Below, piece after piece: positions 43,470-55,615 of a stretch of 64,000 nt of DNA. The stretch spans positions 20,233,501 through 20,297,500 of the forward strand of contig BRKX01000015.1 in assembly GCA_026008535.1 (NCBI GenBank), read 5' to 3'. The notes under the pieces were generated by a model. It was not told the origin of the DNA and ran no database searches. It saw only the letters and a program-made list of their open reading frames with translations. The position numbers and the translations under genes were made by a program. This stretch comes from Perilla frutescens (taxonomy: Eukaryota > Streptophyta > Magnoliopsida > Lamiales > Lamiaceae). Positions within the stretch are counted from its first letter, which is position 1. The number at the start of each line of letters is the position of its first letter.

Positions 43470-46135
43470 ATGGAGGAAATCAACTACGCTCTTAGTGAAA
43501 CATTTCTTCAATTGTTCGAAAACGAAGACGATTTGGTTCCAATTATTGATTTGAATGCATATCCAGATTTCGACGAAAATCAATTAGATTCTAACGAAGA
43601 AATGCTCGTTGCAACTCCAGAAGAAGTTTTGGCAGAGGGCAATGAACAAGAAGAAGTTTTGGCAGATGAGAATGAACTTGAATTCACCGAAGAGTTCCTC
43701 AATGAGGGACCTAAAACTGGTCTTGTATATGTGAATAGAGAAGATCTATTTCAAGCTTATTTGGTTCATGCAAACATAAAGGCTTCAGTATTGCTACTAG
43801 AACAATACGGCGTGAAAAATATCTTATGATTTGTTTCGATAGGGGGCGCAAGTCCGAAGTGAAGAAATGTACAAAAAGGATTAACTGTCCGGCTCGTTTG
43901 AATGCTATAAAACAGGATGATAGCTCTTGGATGGTGTCTACAGTATGTTCATCCTACAACCACGATCTCGACCCGCAGTTCACAATTTTCATACCCGGTC
44001 ATCGTAGTTTATCGATTAATATGATGAGACAATTAGAAGTCAATGACATAACAGGTTTATGACCTTGTAAGAACATAAAGCTAGCTGAAGTTCAATCGGG
44101 AGATCCACTAAATTTAGGTTGCTTAGCTAAAGATTATCTAAATTACATTGAAGAAAGGAGAAGGTTGAGACTTGGTGATGGAGACGCTGAAGTAATTCGT
44201 CACCTTTTTATGAGATTACAGAGACAAGATAAGAGCTTTTTCCATTTAATGGATATTGGTGATGATTCAAAGTTGAAAAATATGATGTGGATTCATCTTC
44301 AGAGCATAGATGCGTACGAAGAATTTCATGATGTTTTAAGTTTCGGCACTACTTATCTTGTCAATCAATACAAAATACCCTTTGAAACTATGATTAGTGT
44401 TAATGATCATCATAATCAATCAATCATATTAGGATGGGCTTTGCTATCTCATGAAACCTCAAACTCGTTCAAATGGTTTTTCAAATTTTGGTTGGAAGCA
44501 ATGAGAGGTATTGCTCCGAAGGCCATATTGACAGATCAGTGCCCAAGCATTAGAGCAGCTGTTGCGGAAGTTTTCCCAGATTCTATTCACCGTTTTTGTC
44601 TGTGGCATATTGTGAAAAAAGCCGGAGAAAATTTCAAAGGTATGAAATCATTCTCTCATGTTGTTTTAGACTTCAATGCAGTTGTATACGATAGTCGCTC
44701 AATTAGGGAATTCGAGGATGATTGGGATGAATTCATTGAAAAGCATGCATTTTATGATAACGAATGGCTTAGAGATTTATATAAGGAAAGATAATGTTGG
44801 TCAATAGTCTACTTAAATCATACATTTTGGGATGATATGATCTCCTCGCAAAGGAGTTAATCAATGCATGCTTTCTTTGATAGTTACATCCACTTGAGAA
44901 GCACATTGAAGCAATTTGTGGAACAATATGAAATTGTGATCACTGATAAAATCATGAAGGAACTACAAGCTGACTATACTTCAAAGTGTAGGCCGCTTCA
45001 GTATGTATCCAAATTCAAATGGGAAGAACAATTCACATCGGTATACACTAACTCTATAGTTAAGTTATTCCAAGATGAAATAAAAAAATATGTGGAACTG
45101 CAATGTGTCTGCATTTGAAGCCCATGATGTAGGAGGAATATGGAAGCATGAAGTAACTGAATCTCGAACTATAAATGAGACTTTTTCTAAGGATTTCAAC
45201 TTCACTGTGGAGTATAGATCGACTGGAGAGTATTTAAATTGCGATTGCTGAAAGTTTGAATCTAAAGGTATTTTATGTAGTCATATCTTGAAGGTATTAC
45301 AGTATAAGAAAATTGATAGTGTTAATGAGAGATACATATTACCAAGATGGATGAAGGATGTTTACAGACGACATTCTCAAATAATTTTCACTGGTGGATA
45401 TCCTCGCATGACAGCTGAATATAAAAGACATCAATGGGTGGAAATAGAGTTTCAAGAATGCAGCGACATAGCTTATTACAGTAATCTAAAGATGGATTTC
45501 CTCTAGAGAAAATATTGATTTTGGTCCCATAGGACATCGGGTATTCCGGATTTGGTCCCGAGACTATCATTTTTGGTCCTAAACAAAGTTAGTATCTATT
45601 CTGGTCCCCTTTTTTGCCTTAAAATCATGGGACCAAAAATGATATTCTTAAACCTATGGGACTAAAACTGGGCGATTTTTTTGAAAAGGGACAAAAAATG
45701 ATAGTATCGGGACCAAAATCGGAATACCCGATGTCCTATAGGATCAAAATCGAAATTAACTCATTTCTTTACAACTGGATAAAAGAGGGGAAGGCTAAGC
45801 TAAAAAATATAGATCCATTACGTACTGCAGAAGATCCTTCAAGTGAGAAGAATGCATATGAAAATCTAGAGATAAATGCTATCCTTGATCCAGATATAGC
45901 TCGAAGTAAAGGAGCACCAAGAATGTAGCGATTTAAGTCAATTTTGGAAGGAAAAAAGTCTGCCGCTGAAAAGAAAAGAAAAGCTATGGAAAAGAAACAA
46001 AAGGTCGTGGAAAAGCAAAAGGACGGAGATAGGGGTGTTTCTACTTCTAGAGGTTGTGGTCATGGTCGTGGCCGTGGTCTGAGTGAAAAAGATCCTCCAA
46101 ATGTGGAGGATACGCATGTTGGTTATAATGTGTAA
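43470..46135 (+). pseudogene. FAR1/FRS5-like Mutator-type transposase, degenerate
   Basis: Starts at ATG 43470 with an acidic N-terminus including I-D-L-N-A-Y-P. The FAR1 DNA-binding region has C-F-D-R-G-R-K-S and C-P-A-R-L-N-A-I-K-Q. The MULE catalytic domain lies at 44300-44620: T-T-Y-L-V-N-Q-Y, A-I-L-T-D-Q-C, C-L-W-H-I. A SWIM zinc finger (C-D-C ... C-S-H, near 45240-45285) follows, then a Lys-rich and Gly/Arg-rich tail ending at TAA 46133-46135. FAR1 proteins are transcription factors of light signalling derived from MULE transposases; this copy is broken. It has a frameshift near 43810, stops near 44062 and 44794, a shift near 45110, and a stop within the SWIM finger. The first catalytic Asp (normally before T-T-Y) is Gly at 44345-44347. 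A MITE sits near the C-terminus. No TIRs were found, so element versus dead host gene is open. Confidence 0.85.
45512..45756. repeat. Foldback MITE inserted in the FAR1-like pseudogene
   Basis: About 245 bp forming one large hairpin. The left arm GATTTTGGTCCCATAGGACA is mirrored by the right arm (reverse complement GATTTTGATCCTATAGGACA), continuing CATCGGGTATTCCG and, further in, CTATCATTTTT on both arms. It separates the block M-D-F-L from the C-terminal K-A-K-L-K-N block of the FAR1-like gene. Target duplication unclear, so exact ends are within a few bases. Confidence 0.75.
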
Positions 46136-46537
46136 TGCAATTGTCACATATAATCAATGGCAGAATTTTGTTTGACACTCATGTTTTAATATCAGAATTT
46201 TCTTTGATACTCATGTTTTAATGCGAGAATTCAGTTTCGTTTCTTGTTGAATGAGGCCTCTTTTTGGTGTTTGTTGATTATGTTCATTGGTGTATGATTA
46301 AAACCTAATTGTTCACAAATGGTTTATATTATAAATATTATATTTACATATAAAATTTCATAAAGAATGTTACCGATTATGATGTTTTATTTAACATAAT
46401 AAAATAAACTAAACGTTATCAAACACTTTTAATATGTGAAAACTCACATATTTATTCATTTGTATAAATAAATTTTGAATGACATGCATATAACGAAATA
46501 TGTTATTGAATATATTACAAATGAATATAATAAAATA

Positions 46538-46574
<37 letters not shown>

Positions 46575-46714
46575 TGATGGAAAGGCATTAAAAAATAAAT
46601 AATTTTTTATTTATAATAATTGTAGATAATTTGATATTTTTGAGAGGGTAAGAAAACTCGATTTTATTATATAGGTAGATTAAAAACTTCCCGAATGAAA
46701 TAAATACAAACATC
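46136..46714. other. AT-rich DNA downstream of the FAR1-like pseudogene
   Basis: A compound microsatellite (GT)n(GA)n at 46539-46574 is the only feature. No TIR complementary to the 43240-43470 region was found. Confidence 0.6.
46539..46574. repeat. (GT)n(GA)n compound microsatellite
   Basis: About 8 TG units followed by about 10 AG units. Confidence 0.9.
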
Positions 46715-46830
46715 CCCCGTTGTCCCGGTGGAGATGGCTTAGTTTTAAAGTGAGGTTGCCTGGAGATCAAAAATCACGAGTTCGAATCTGCTCAATACCA
46801 CAGGTCGGATGTGTGAGTAATAAAAAAAAT
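46715..46830 (+). repeat. tRNA-derived SINE (head region)
   Basis: A box A match TGGCTTAGTTT at 46735-46745 and a box B match AGTTCGAATCT at 46779-46789, spaced as in an RNA polymerase III promoter, then a short body. It does not fold as a proper tRNA. This is the head of a plant SINE; the tail boundary is unclear (a run of A/C near 46826-46837). Confidence 0.6.
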
Positions 46831-49143
46831 CCCCCCCTTTTCAACCTTCAATTTTCAACAATTACATTGATTTACTCATTTACTTTCATCTTTTGGAGGA
46901 AATGCTGGAATTTTAAAAGTTATAATAGGATATTGTGCTAATATTTAACTTTAGGAAGTGTTTAAAGATAATGAACAATTTGCTTTCATTTAAAAATATT
47001 CAGTTCAATCATGATAATTAATTTTACTTGTTTTTTTCTTGTATGTGGCGGCATTTGGTCATTTGACAAAGAAAAGAATATCTTTTGCGATCTTTAACGG
47101 TCAATAACCAACTTATCGTTTTCTTTAATGGTCCAAACATCAGAGATATTCTTTTACAGAATAACTTTTTTCCTGTGATAAAATCCTGGCCGTTGATCTC
47201 GAATATAATCATCTGATCAGGACCAGAAGATGAGATTTTCTTACATCTGCAAGAATCTGTCTGCACCCTTTCCACAGCTAATTCCACCTCCCTTTTTGTA
47301 TACTTTTATTTTATTTTTTTGCAATAAAATTAATAAATTATGATATATTAAATCGAAAAATTATATAACGCATGTAGGTGCACGTACAACCACAAATGAT
47401 TTAACATTCGCTATATTGATCTACACTCTAGAAAATAATAAAGATTCAAGAAACAACGATAAGGTTCATGTGACACGTGTTAAATTATTTATTAATATAT
47501 GTAGTATACACACACGCGTTATAGACTTTCCCACTAAACTTCAAATGAATTATTAGAAATGTTGACTTGCAGAAGCAGAAAAGATTTTCTAATAACAACG
47601 ATCTTTAAAGCAGATTTGGTGGTTCTGCAATTTAAGTTTTTGATTTAAATGGAATCCGAGAACTGACTTTACCATATATTATTATTAACGAGATGAAATT
47701 TCATTTTTCATACTATTAGAGTTGTGTTCAAACTTACTATTCTAATAATCTTTTTTATAAAAATAAAGATTATCATGAGATAATCAATCAGAATTAGTAT
47801 ATATGGATAAAAATTAAAATTATATACACTAGTATAGAATAATCAACTATAATGATCAATTATTATTAACAAGAAAAATAAAAATTAAATAATAAAAATA
47901 TAAATCCTAACTGTGTGAAATAAATTCTAATTAATAATTATAAAATTAAACTAAATCATCAAAAAAAAATTGAAGAAAAATAGAAGAAAAGCCAATAAAT
48001 TCAAAATGAAACACCGAAAGTGATATAAAAAAGTGGACTAGAGAATTTTAAGTGATGTTTTTCATGATTAAACTAATTCATTAAGTTGAATAAATTGAAA
48101 TACACACAATTTCTTGCTTATATGATTTTGTGTGGAGAACCGGAAACAAATTAGATAATGGAGAGAATATATCGAATTCTATAGTAGTATTTTTTTATGT
48201 AAATTTAAGTATATAGAAATATGAATTTTGAATTTTGATTACATATACTCTGACCCATTTCATCGGTCCCCCAATTGGAATTAATAATTAATTGTGGTTT
48301 AGACAGACTCTATGGGCCATCAATCTTTAATAATTGAATTGGACCTATTTAATGCGATCTTGAAAATGTAACTTCATAGTAAAGTTCTACTAGAATTACA
48401 AGCAATAATTTTGATAAAAAAAGATACCCAAGTTTGTAACTTGGAAATTTAGAATCCCAATGCAATACATACAATGGAGTACTACATCATGCATTGATTT
48501 TGTTTGATATGAGATAAAATAATAATTTCCGTTTCTAAATAAATGTCATTATAATATTATAATTTTGTTTCATAAATACTGTCATAGTGTCATTCTACAC
48601 AATTAAGGTAGAAAAATCACATTTTTTTTCATACTTGTCCTCATTAGGTAATTTAATTGCTTTATTAATATGTGTACATTTATTCAGAAATCGATGAAAT
48701 ATGTATATAATTACAAGACAAAGCAAACAAATCTGAAATTACTAAATAATCCTCAGATGGCAGAAGAAACAATAAAGTTCATAAAATTTGAATTTGAATA
48801 GAAGATGCATCCTAATGAAAGCTTAATTAGTGGACAAAGGAGAAGTATATATTTCACGCACAGACACGTGATAGCTATTTGTTTATGTATTTTTAGTTTG
48901 TTAGCAAAATAACCCGAAACCACTATTTGAAATATATTAATACAAAACGACATATAAAAAATAAATCACATTCTAAAAAATTAGGTGTAACAAATTCACA
49001 CACATACAGTATTGATGAATCACTTTTATTAGATCATGTATATATGTAATATTGTACTCCACAACTCCTACAACTCATAAAGAGACAAATTACATTAATT
49101 ATTTTGGTGTTTACTCATTTTATTCAACTAATTAAAAAATAAT
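46831..49143. other. AT-rich intergenic DNA
   Basis: No gene, RNA or element ends recognised over 2.3 kb on either strand. Confidence 0.5.
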
Positions 49144-49148
49144 CTTAC

Positions 49149-49306
49149 TGTTGTAAATACATCTAATAGATATATATGATATGAGTGATGGCCAAGTTAC
49201 TAACTCTAAAACCTTATCCTTTGTACTATTATATATAGAGGCATTTAGTCCTCATATTGAATACATACAATTGATATTCTCTCTCGTCTCTCTCTAGTTT
49301 ACAACA
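49149..49306 (+). repeat. Copia 5' LTR (158 bp)
   Basis: Direct repeat of 53115-53272. TATA box ATTATATATAGAGG at about 49227-49240. The LTR is followed by CGTTATCAACACGA, the position of the PBS; I do not assign the tRNA. Confidence 0.92.
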
Positions 49307-49630
49307 CGTTATCAACACGATTGTTCTACCCTCTCTTTCAATTCTAGAAGTCCATCGATCTTAGAAGGTACATTTTTTTACATCATGTTTATTGACTTTA
49401 ATATATTATGTTTGTTTTTCTTATTGTTATAATAATCGGTCTTTTCCGATTTAATCTTGGAAAATTAAATATTGATGCTATTTGAGTAGCACAAGTAATA
49501 TTCATGAAGAATATTACATTCAAGATCATAAATTGATGCTATTAAAGTAGCACAAATAATATTCCTGAAGAATATTACATGCTCTAAAGAACAAATAAAT
49601 TAAACATGTGGATAATATATCTTTGATTCT
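49307..49630 (+). other. Copia leader with gag deleted
   Basis: No ORF. A direct repeat of about 60 bases is visible: TGATGCTATT(T/A)(G/A)AGTAGCACAA followed by TAATATTC(A/C)TGAAGAA occurs near 49471 and again near 49532. The gag gene expected here is absent. Confidence 0.65.
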
Positions 49631-49636
49631 TTGTGC

Positions 49637-52600
49637 AGAATTGCACGAATGACAAACATCATTGAAGGCTCCGGAAGAGCTTGTATCATTTTACCAAATG
49701 ATACTAAATTAGATATTGAAAATGCCCTGTATTCTAGTAAGTCCAAAAGAAACTTACTAAGTTTCAAGGATATCCGCTATAATGGATACCACATCGAGAC
49801 TATATCAGAAGGTGAAAAATAATATCTCAACATAAATTCTTTTGTATCCGGCCATAAGCGAACAAAAGAAAAATTATCAACACTACCTTCTGGGATGTAT
49901 TACACATTCATAAAGGCAATTAAGACAAATCATGTCATGAACCCGAAGTTCAATGACACAAAGAGCTTTATGCTTTGGCATGATAGACTTGGACATCCTG
50001 GAGCAACTATGATGTGCCGAATAATCAATAATTCATATGGGCACATCATGAAGAATCAAAAGGTTCTTATGGCAAATGAATTTCCATGTGATGCTTGTGC
50101 GCAAGGCAAGTTAGTCATTAGACATTCATATACGAAGGTTATTGAATCTCCATCTTTCTTAGAGAGAATTCAAAGAGATATTTGTGGATCTATACATCCA
50201 CCATGTGGCCCTTTTCGATACTTTATGGTATTGATTGATGCTTCTTCTAGATGGTCACATGTATGCTTGCTTTCTACTAGAAATGCAGCATTTTTCTAGA
50301 CTACTTGCTCAAATTATAGAATTACGAGCTCAATTCCCAGACAATTCAATTAAAAGAATTTGTCTTGATAATGCTAGTGAGTTTACGTCTCAAGCATTTG
50401 AAAACTATTGTATGGCTATTGGAATTGAGATTGAACATTCAGTCACTCATGTCCATACTCAAAATGGTTTAGCATAATTGTTTATTAAACGTCTTCAACT
50501 TATTGCTAGACCGTTACTTATGAAGTCAAAACTCCCAACTACTGCTTGGGGTCATGGCATATTACATGCGGCAATATTAGTTCGTATTAGACCATCGGCC
50601 AACCATGAATACTCCCCAATGCAAATTATTTTTGATCGAGAACTAGATGTTTCTCACTTACGAACTTTTGATTGTGCGGTTCAAGTCCCAATTGCACCCC
50701 CACAACAAATAAAAATGGGTCCCCAACGAAGGCCTGGGATATATGCTGGATTTGATTCACCTTCGATTATAAGGTATATTGAACCTTTAACGGGTGATTT
50801 ATTTACTGCACGTTTTGCAGATTGTCATTTTGATGAAATAGCATTTCCAACATTATGTGGAACGAATCTACATCCAGAAAAGCACAAGGAAATATCTTGG
50901 AATGAGAAAAGCTTGTCACATTTTGATTCTCGAACTAATCAATGTGAACAAGAAGTTGAAAAGATTATTCATTTGCAAAAGATTGCAAACCAACTTCTTG
51001 ATGCTTTTGTAGATACAAGAAAAGTGACACAATCTCACATACATGCTGCAAATACTCCAGCCAAAATTGATGTCCCTGAAGGACAAATAGCTTTGGCAGC
51101 AAATGAGTCTAAAATTCGTCAAAAACGTGGTCGACCAGTTGGTTCCAAAGATTCTATGCCTAGGAAAAGAAAGGGGCAAGATGGAAACCAAACAATGATG
51201 AAAATGATTAATCAATCAAATGAAAGTAATGTAATTCCTGAAGAATTACAAGTATCTAAAAATCATGAGATCTCAATAAATTATTTATCTTCCAATCAGA
51301 TACTGGAGAGAAAACATATCATTGTAGATGATATATTCACCTTTCATATAGCTCATCAAATTTTAAATGAGGATCCTGAACCAAAATCTGTTACAGAATG
51401 TAAACAGAAAAATGATTGGCCAATGTGGAAAAGAGCTATGGAAAGGGAATTAAATTCCTGTGATAACCAGAAAGTATTTGGACCTATAGTCCTAACTCCG
51501 GAATCTGAAACCCCTGTTGGATACAGATGGATATTCGTTAGAAAGATAAACGAGAAAAATGAAGTTACGAGATATAGAGCAAGACTCGTAGTGCAAGGTT
51601 TCTCTCAAAGACCAGGAATTGATTATGAGGAAACATACTCTCCAGTAATGGATGCGATTACTTTCAGATTTCTAATTAGTCTAGTTGTGTCACAAAGGCT
51701 TGCTATGCACCTTATGGATTTAGTAACTGCCTATCTATATGGGTCATTAGATAATGACATATATATGAAAATCGCTGAAGGATTTAAAATGCCTGAAGCA
51801 TTAAAGTCAAAACCCAAAAGTATGTTTTCGATTAAACTGCAAAAATCGTTGTATGGGCTGAAACAGTCTAGCCATATGTGGTATAATAGACTGAGCGAGT
51901 ATCTGTTGAAAGAAGGATACAAGAATGATGATATATGCCCTTGTGTTTTCATAAAGAAAACCAAAAGTGGATTTGCAATTATAGCAGTTTATGTTGATGA
52001 TATGAATTTAATTGGGACTCCTGAAGAGATCAATAAAACTACTGAATATTTGAAGAAAGAATTTGAGATGAAAGATTTAGGAAAGACAAAATTTTGTCTT
52101 AGTTTGCAAATTGAACGTGTCCGAGGAGGAATGTTTATTCACCAATCCACATATACAGAAAAAGTGTTAAAACGCTTTTACATGGATAATGCACATCCAT
52201 TAGCATCATCAATGGTCGTTAGATCTCTTGATATGAAGAAAGATCCATTCCGACCTATTGAAGATGGTGAAACGATACTTGGTCATGAAGTATCATATCT
52301 AAGTGCAATTGGAGCATTAACTTATCTGGCTAATTATACTAGACCAGATATAGCTTTTTCTGTAAATCTTCTCGCAAGATATAACGCTGCATCTACTTTG
52401 AGACATTGGAATGGTGTTAAGCACATTCTACGTTATCTGAAGGGTACCATAGACCTTGGATTATATTATTCGGAAAATTCCGATTCTTCTCTGGTAGGGT
52501 ATTCGGATGCAGGATTTTTATCCGATCCACATCAAGCCAAGTCACAAACTGGCTATGTTTTCACATGTGGTGGAACTGCTATATCATGGAAGTCTGTGAA

Positions 52601-52991
52601 GCAAACCTTGACTGCAACATCCTCAAATCATTCCGAAATCATTGCAATCCATGAAACCAGTCGAGAGTGTGTATGGATGAGAAATATGACAAGTCACATC
52701 CAAGAGTCGTGCGGATTAGCTTCATCAAAGATCAATCCAACTGTTTTGTATGAAGACAATGCTGTTTGCATCGTGCAACTCAAGGAAGGATACATCAAAG
52801 GTGATAAGCCGAAGCACATTTCTCTCAAGTTATTCTACACACACGATCTCCAAAAGAGTGGCGATATCAACATTTAACAAATTCGCTCAAGTGATAATTT
52901 GACAGACTTATTCACAAAGGCATTACCAACATCAACATTCAGAAAGTTGGTACACAAGATCGGCATGCGCCGACTCAAAGATCTACAGTGA
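49637..52991 (+). pseudogene. Copia integrase, reverse transcriptase and RNase H
   Basis: Integrase pre-domain at 49637-49819 (A-L-Y-S-S-K-S-K-R-N-L-L-S-F), zinc region W-H-D-R-L-G-H-P-G near 49977, C-D-A-C-A-Q-G-K, and core residues R-D-I-C-G (first Asp), L-D-N-A-S-E-F (second Asp; D-N-x-x-E-F type) and Q-N-G-L-A followed by a stop where the catalytic Glu is expected (50475). A single open stretch of 799 codons (50478-52877) holds RT (W-I-F-V-R-K-I-N, L-M-D-L-V-T-A-Y-L-Y-G-S, the L-Y-G-L-K-Q-S block, V-Y-V-D-D-M near 51990) and RNase H (G-Y-S-D-A-G-F, S-S-N-H-S-E-I-I-A-I-H, Y-E-D-N-A). A TAA at 52875 precedes the final I-R-S-S-D-N-L-T-D-L-F-T-K, ending at TGA 52989-52991. Confidence 0.9.
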
Positions 52992-53105
52992 TCTCAAGAT
53001 CAGGGGAACAGTTGTACTCTTTTTCCTTCGACTAGATTTTTTTCCCACTGGGTTTTTCTAGCAAGGTTTTAATGAGACAACATTTGTTTTAGAGATTAGT
53101 CACTC

Positions 53106-53114
53106 AAAGGGGAG
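53106..53114 (+). promoter_or_regulatory. Copia polypurine tract
   Basis: AAAGGGGAG directly before the 3' LTR. Confidence 0.85.
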
Positions 53115-53272
53115 TGTTGTAAATATATCTAATAGATATATATGATATGAGTGATGGCCAAGTTACTAACTCTAAAACCCTATCCTTTGTACTATTATAT
53201 ATAGAGGCATTTGGTCCTCATATTGAATACATAAAATTGATATTCTCTCTCGTCTCTCTCTGATTTACAACA
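53115..53272 (+). repeat. Copia 3' LTR (158 bp)
   Basis: TGTTGTAAAT...TTTACAACA, identical in length to the 5' LTR with about six substitutions by eye. Confidence 0.92.
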
Positions 53273-53646
53273 TTTACTAAATAATTTCTTTATATAATGA
53301 GACCATAAGTTGCGATGGTTATGTAATTTCATTTTATAATTTCCCCCCGCAAAATGTGCTGATGACGTATGAGTTATCCATGTTTTAATCATTAAATATA
53401 ATGCCAATAATTGCACATGCATGAAGTTTGCTTGTACTGGATTCTTTAAGAGATTCGTTGGTTTTCTTTTTTAAAAGTTAGGTTTGTGTTCAATTATATT
53501 TAAGTGGCAGATCGTGAAAAATCATCGGATTGCTTGAATATAACTCAAACAAAATTTATAATGCCTCCCAACAACAACTCAAGTGTAAAGTAAGATTTAA
53601 ATGTATTTTAAGTCCATAATTAAAGGGTATTATGGCAAAATTAGTA

Positions 53647-53907
53647 CTCATTCCGTCTCAATTACACAGTCTTTTTTATAGTCGCACGTAGATTAAAATT
53701 ATTTATGAAACAAGATATTAAAGCTAAACTTCTAATTTTAATATTTATGACTTTCAAAATTAAAGTAATTAGTATTTTAATTTTTAAAAATTAATAAGGG
53801 TGTATTTGTACATTACTATAAAAATTAATGCTACATTTAGCACTGAGACTATATAATTGGGACACCCAAAAATAATAATTGGGACTATATAATAGGGACG
53901 GATGGAA
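53647..53907. repeat. Stowaway-like MITE
   Basis: Ends CTCATTCCGTCTC and, inverted, TTCCATCCGTCCC, with TA on both sides (53645-53646, 53908-53909). About 261 bp, no ORF. TIRs are more diverged than those of the 38204 copy. Confidence 0.6.
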
Positions 53908-53909
53908 TA

Positions 53910-54880
53910 ATAATAATTTTCATCATTTTAATTATTTTGGCCAAATTTTGGAAAAGAAAAAAGCTCAAAGCAAAAGGAAAATGGGAAAATAATATGATTC
54001 GTCACTTTTAAATCCCTCTGTTTGGTTCAATTTTAATGTACTTTGGGAAAGCAATCAAATTCCTTAAAACAAGAAAAATTGTGCAACTTTCCTAGATTGT
54101 GTATGATCATTTCATTTTTCAATTTCTTCATCAACATATTATATATATATATATATTATTAAATTTTGGATTCATGATTTTTTTGTTATTTTTCAAGAAA
54201 AATTATGAAATTTTGAAATTTTGTGGATTTTCATTATTTTAATTTTTTACGGATTCTTATTAATTTGAGATTGATAATTTTCAACCTGGAAAATGAAAAA
54301 TAAAAAAAAATTGAAATATTTGAAAAAAATAATTATTATTTTTTTGTCGATAGATTCCAACTAAAATTTGATCATTCTAGCAACCATTTTTTAGAATTGA
54401 TGGTAGGAGAATGGCAGATTCAATGAGCAACTGAGTTGAAAAATCAACAATATTTTTTTTATTAACCTAAAATAAAAAATAATCATCTTGATTATTTATT
54501 ATTATGGTAATTATATAATCTATTTTGATTTAAATTTAAATAACATACTGTCTTCAAACTACTTTGACAATATATATATACATATATGTGTGTGTGTGTG
54601 TGATTATTGTATGTAGAATTATAAATTATATTGTTCGTACATTAAAAATTATAAAAATTATATGTGATACGAGAATCATAAGAAATATTTTAGGTATTTC
54701 GTTTCCTACTTGTTTAATTTGAATCAAATATTAAAATCAGAATCCCCCGACAAATTTTTTTGTTTATGTTTCAAACATAGAATAAAGAATCTGCTTGGAT
54801 TCATTTTCCTCAAAATCACATTCTTAGAAATCATATTCCCCAACAACTTTACTTTCCTGTCAACTAAACGAGGTCAAAGG
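53910..54880. other. AT-rich intergenic DNA
   Basis: Contains an (AT)n tract near 54138-54156 and a (GT)n tract near 54588-54602. No gene supported. Confidence 0.5.
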
Positions 54881-54891
54881 GGTTTGTGTGT

Positions 54892-55522
54892 CGAGATGCC
54901 CACGGTTACGGTTTGCACCGGTTACGGTTACAAACTGCCGGTTAGGCAGTTCCGTCCGGCGCAAACCGTAACCGAACCGCCACCCCCCGGTTGCCAGTTA
55001 CGGTTTCCAAACCGTAACTGACGGTTTGTCCGTCGGACGGTTTGTCCGGTTAACCGTCGGTTAGCCGGTTAATCGCCAATTTTTCATTTTTTTTATTTTT
55101 ATTTTTTTAATTCGAACCGATAAACTATCAACTATTAAAAACTATCACATTATAATTTGCATAAATTAAATAAATTATAAGTGAAAATTGGGGAGTGGGG
55201 GGGGGGGAAATTTAAAATTTGAATTTGAATTTTTTTGAAAAAAAAACCGCCCAAACCAGCGGTTTTGGATACAAACCGGCGGTTTGTGCACCCAAACCGC
55301 TGGTTCCACGTCATCGATCCGGCTCCTTTAATTTTCAGTTGTGGATCGAGATCACGATCCACGAGGATCGTGATCTCGACCATTGAAAAAAAATAAGAAA
55401 AATAAAAAAAATATAAACCGCTGGTTAAACCAAACCTCCTCAAACCGGAACCGGACCGGCATTTTCCCGGTGACGGTCCTGACGATTTGTAAACTGCCAG
55501 TCCGGTTTGAAATGGGCATCAA
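54892..55522. repeat. hAT-like non-autonomous element, GC-rich with CCGGTT/AACCGG repeats
   Basis: The flanks TTGTGTGT (54884-54891) and TTGTGTGG (55523-55530) match in seven of eight positions, the hAT duplication length. The ends share the short inverted motif GATGCCCA (left CGAGATGCCCA, right inverted TTGATGCCCA). The sub-terminal parts are packed with CCGGTT, ACGGTT and AAACCG words, pointing inwards on each side, as in hAT sub-terminal transposase sites. Composition contrasts sharply with the AT-rich surroundings. No transposase. Confidence 0.6.
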
Positions 55523-55572
55523 TTGTGTGGCAGAAGTGTCGTGACTCAAAAAAATTGAGTTTTCTTGAAAAG

Positions 55573-55573
<1 letters not shown>

Positions 55574-55613
<40 letters not shown>
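55574..55613. repeat. (AT)20 microsatellite, left flank of inverted-repeat element
   Basis: Uninterrupted TA/AT run directly adjoining the element at 55614. Confidence 0.9.

Positions 55614-55615
<2 letters not shown>

Larger units (their letters stand above)
49149..53272 (+). mobile_element. Short-LTR Ty1/copia element lacking gag
   Basis: The 4124-bp element has 158-bp LTRs at both ends (TGTTGTAAATA...TTTACAACA). The flanks CTTAC (49144-49148) and TTTAC (53273-53277) form a 5-bp target duplication with one mismatch. The interior starts directly with the end of the protease/integrase region: no gag or protease active site lies between the LTR and 49630. Integrase, RT and RNase H follow in copia order. 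The LTR pair differs at about six sites, so the insertion is moderately old. Confidence 0.92.

Noticed and set aside
46735..46789. tRNA gene
   Set aside because: Only box A and box B match; no cloverleaf or acceptor stem. Called as SINE head instead.
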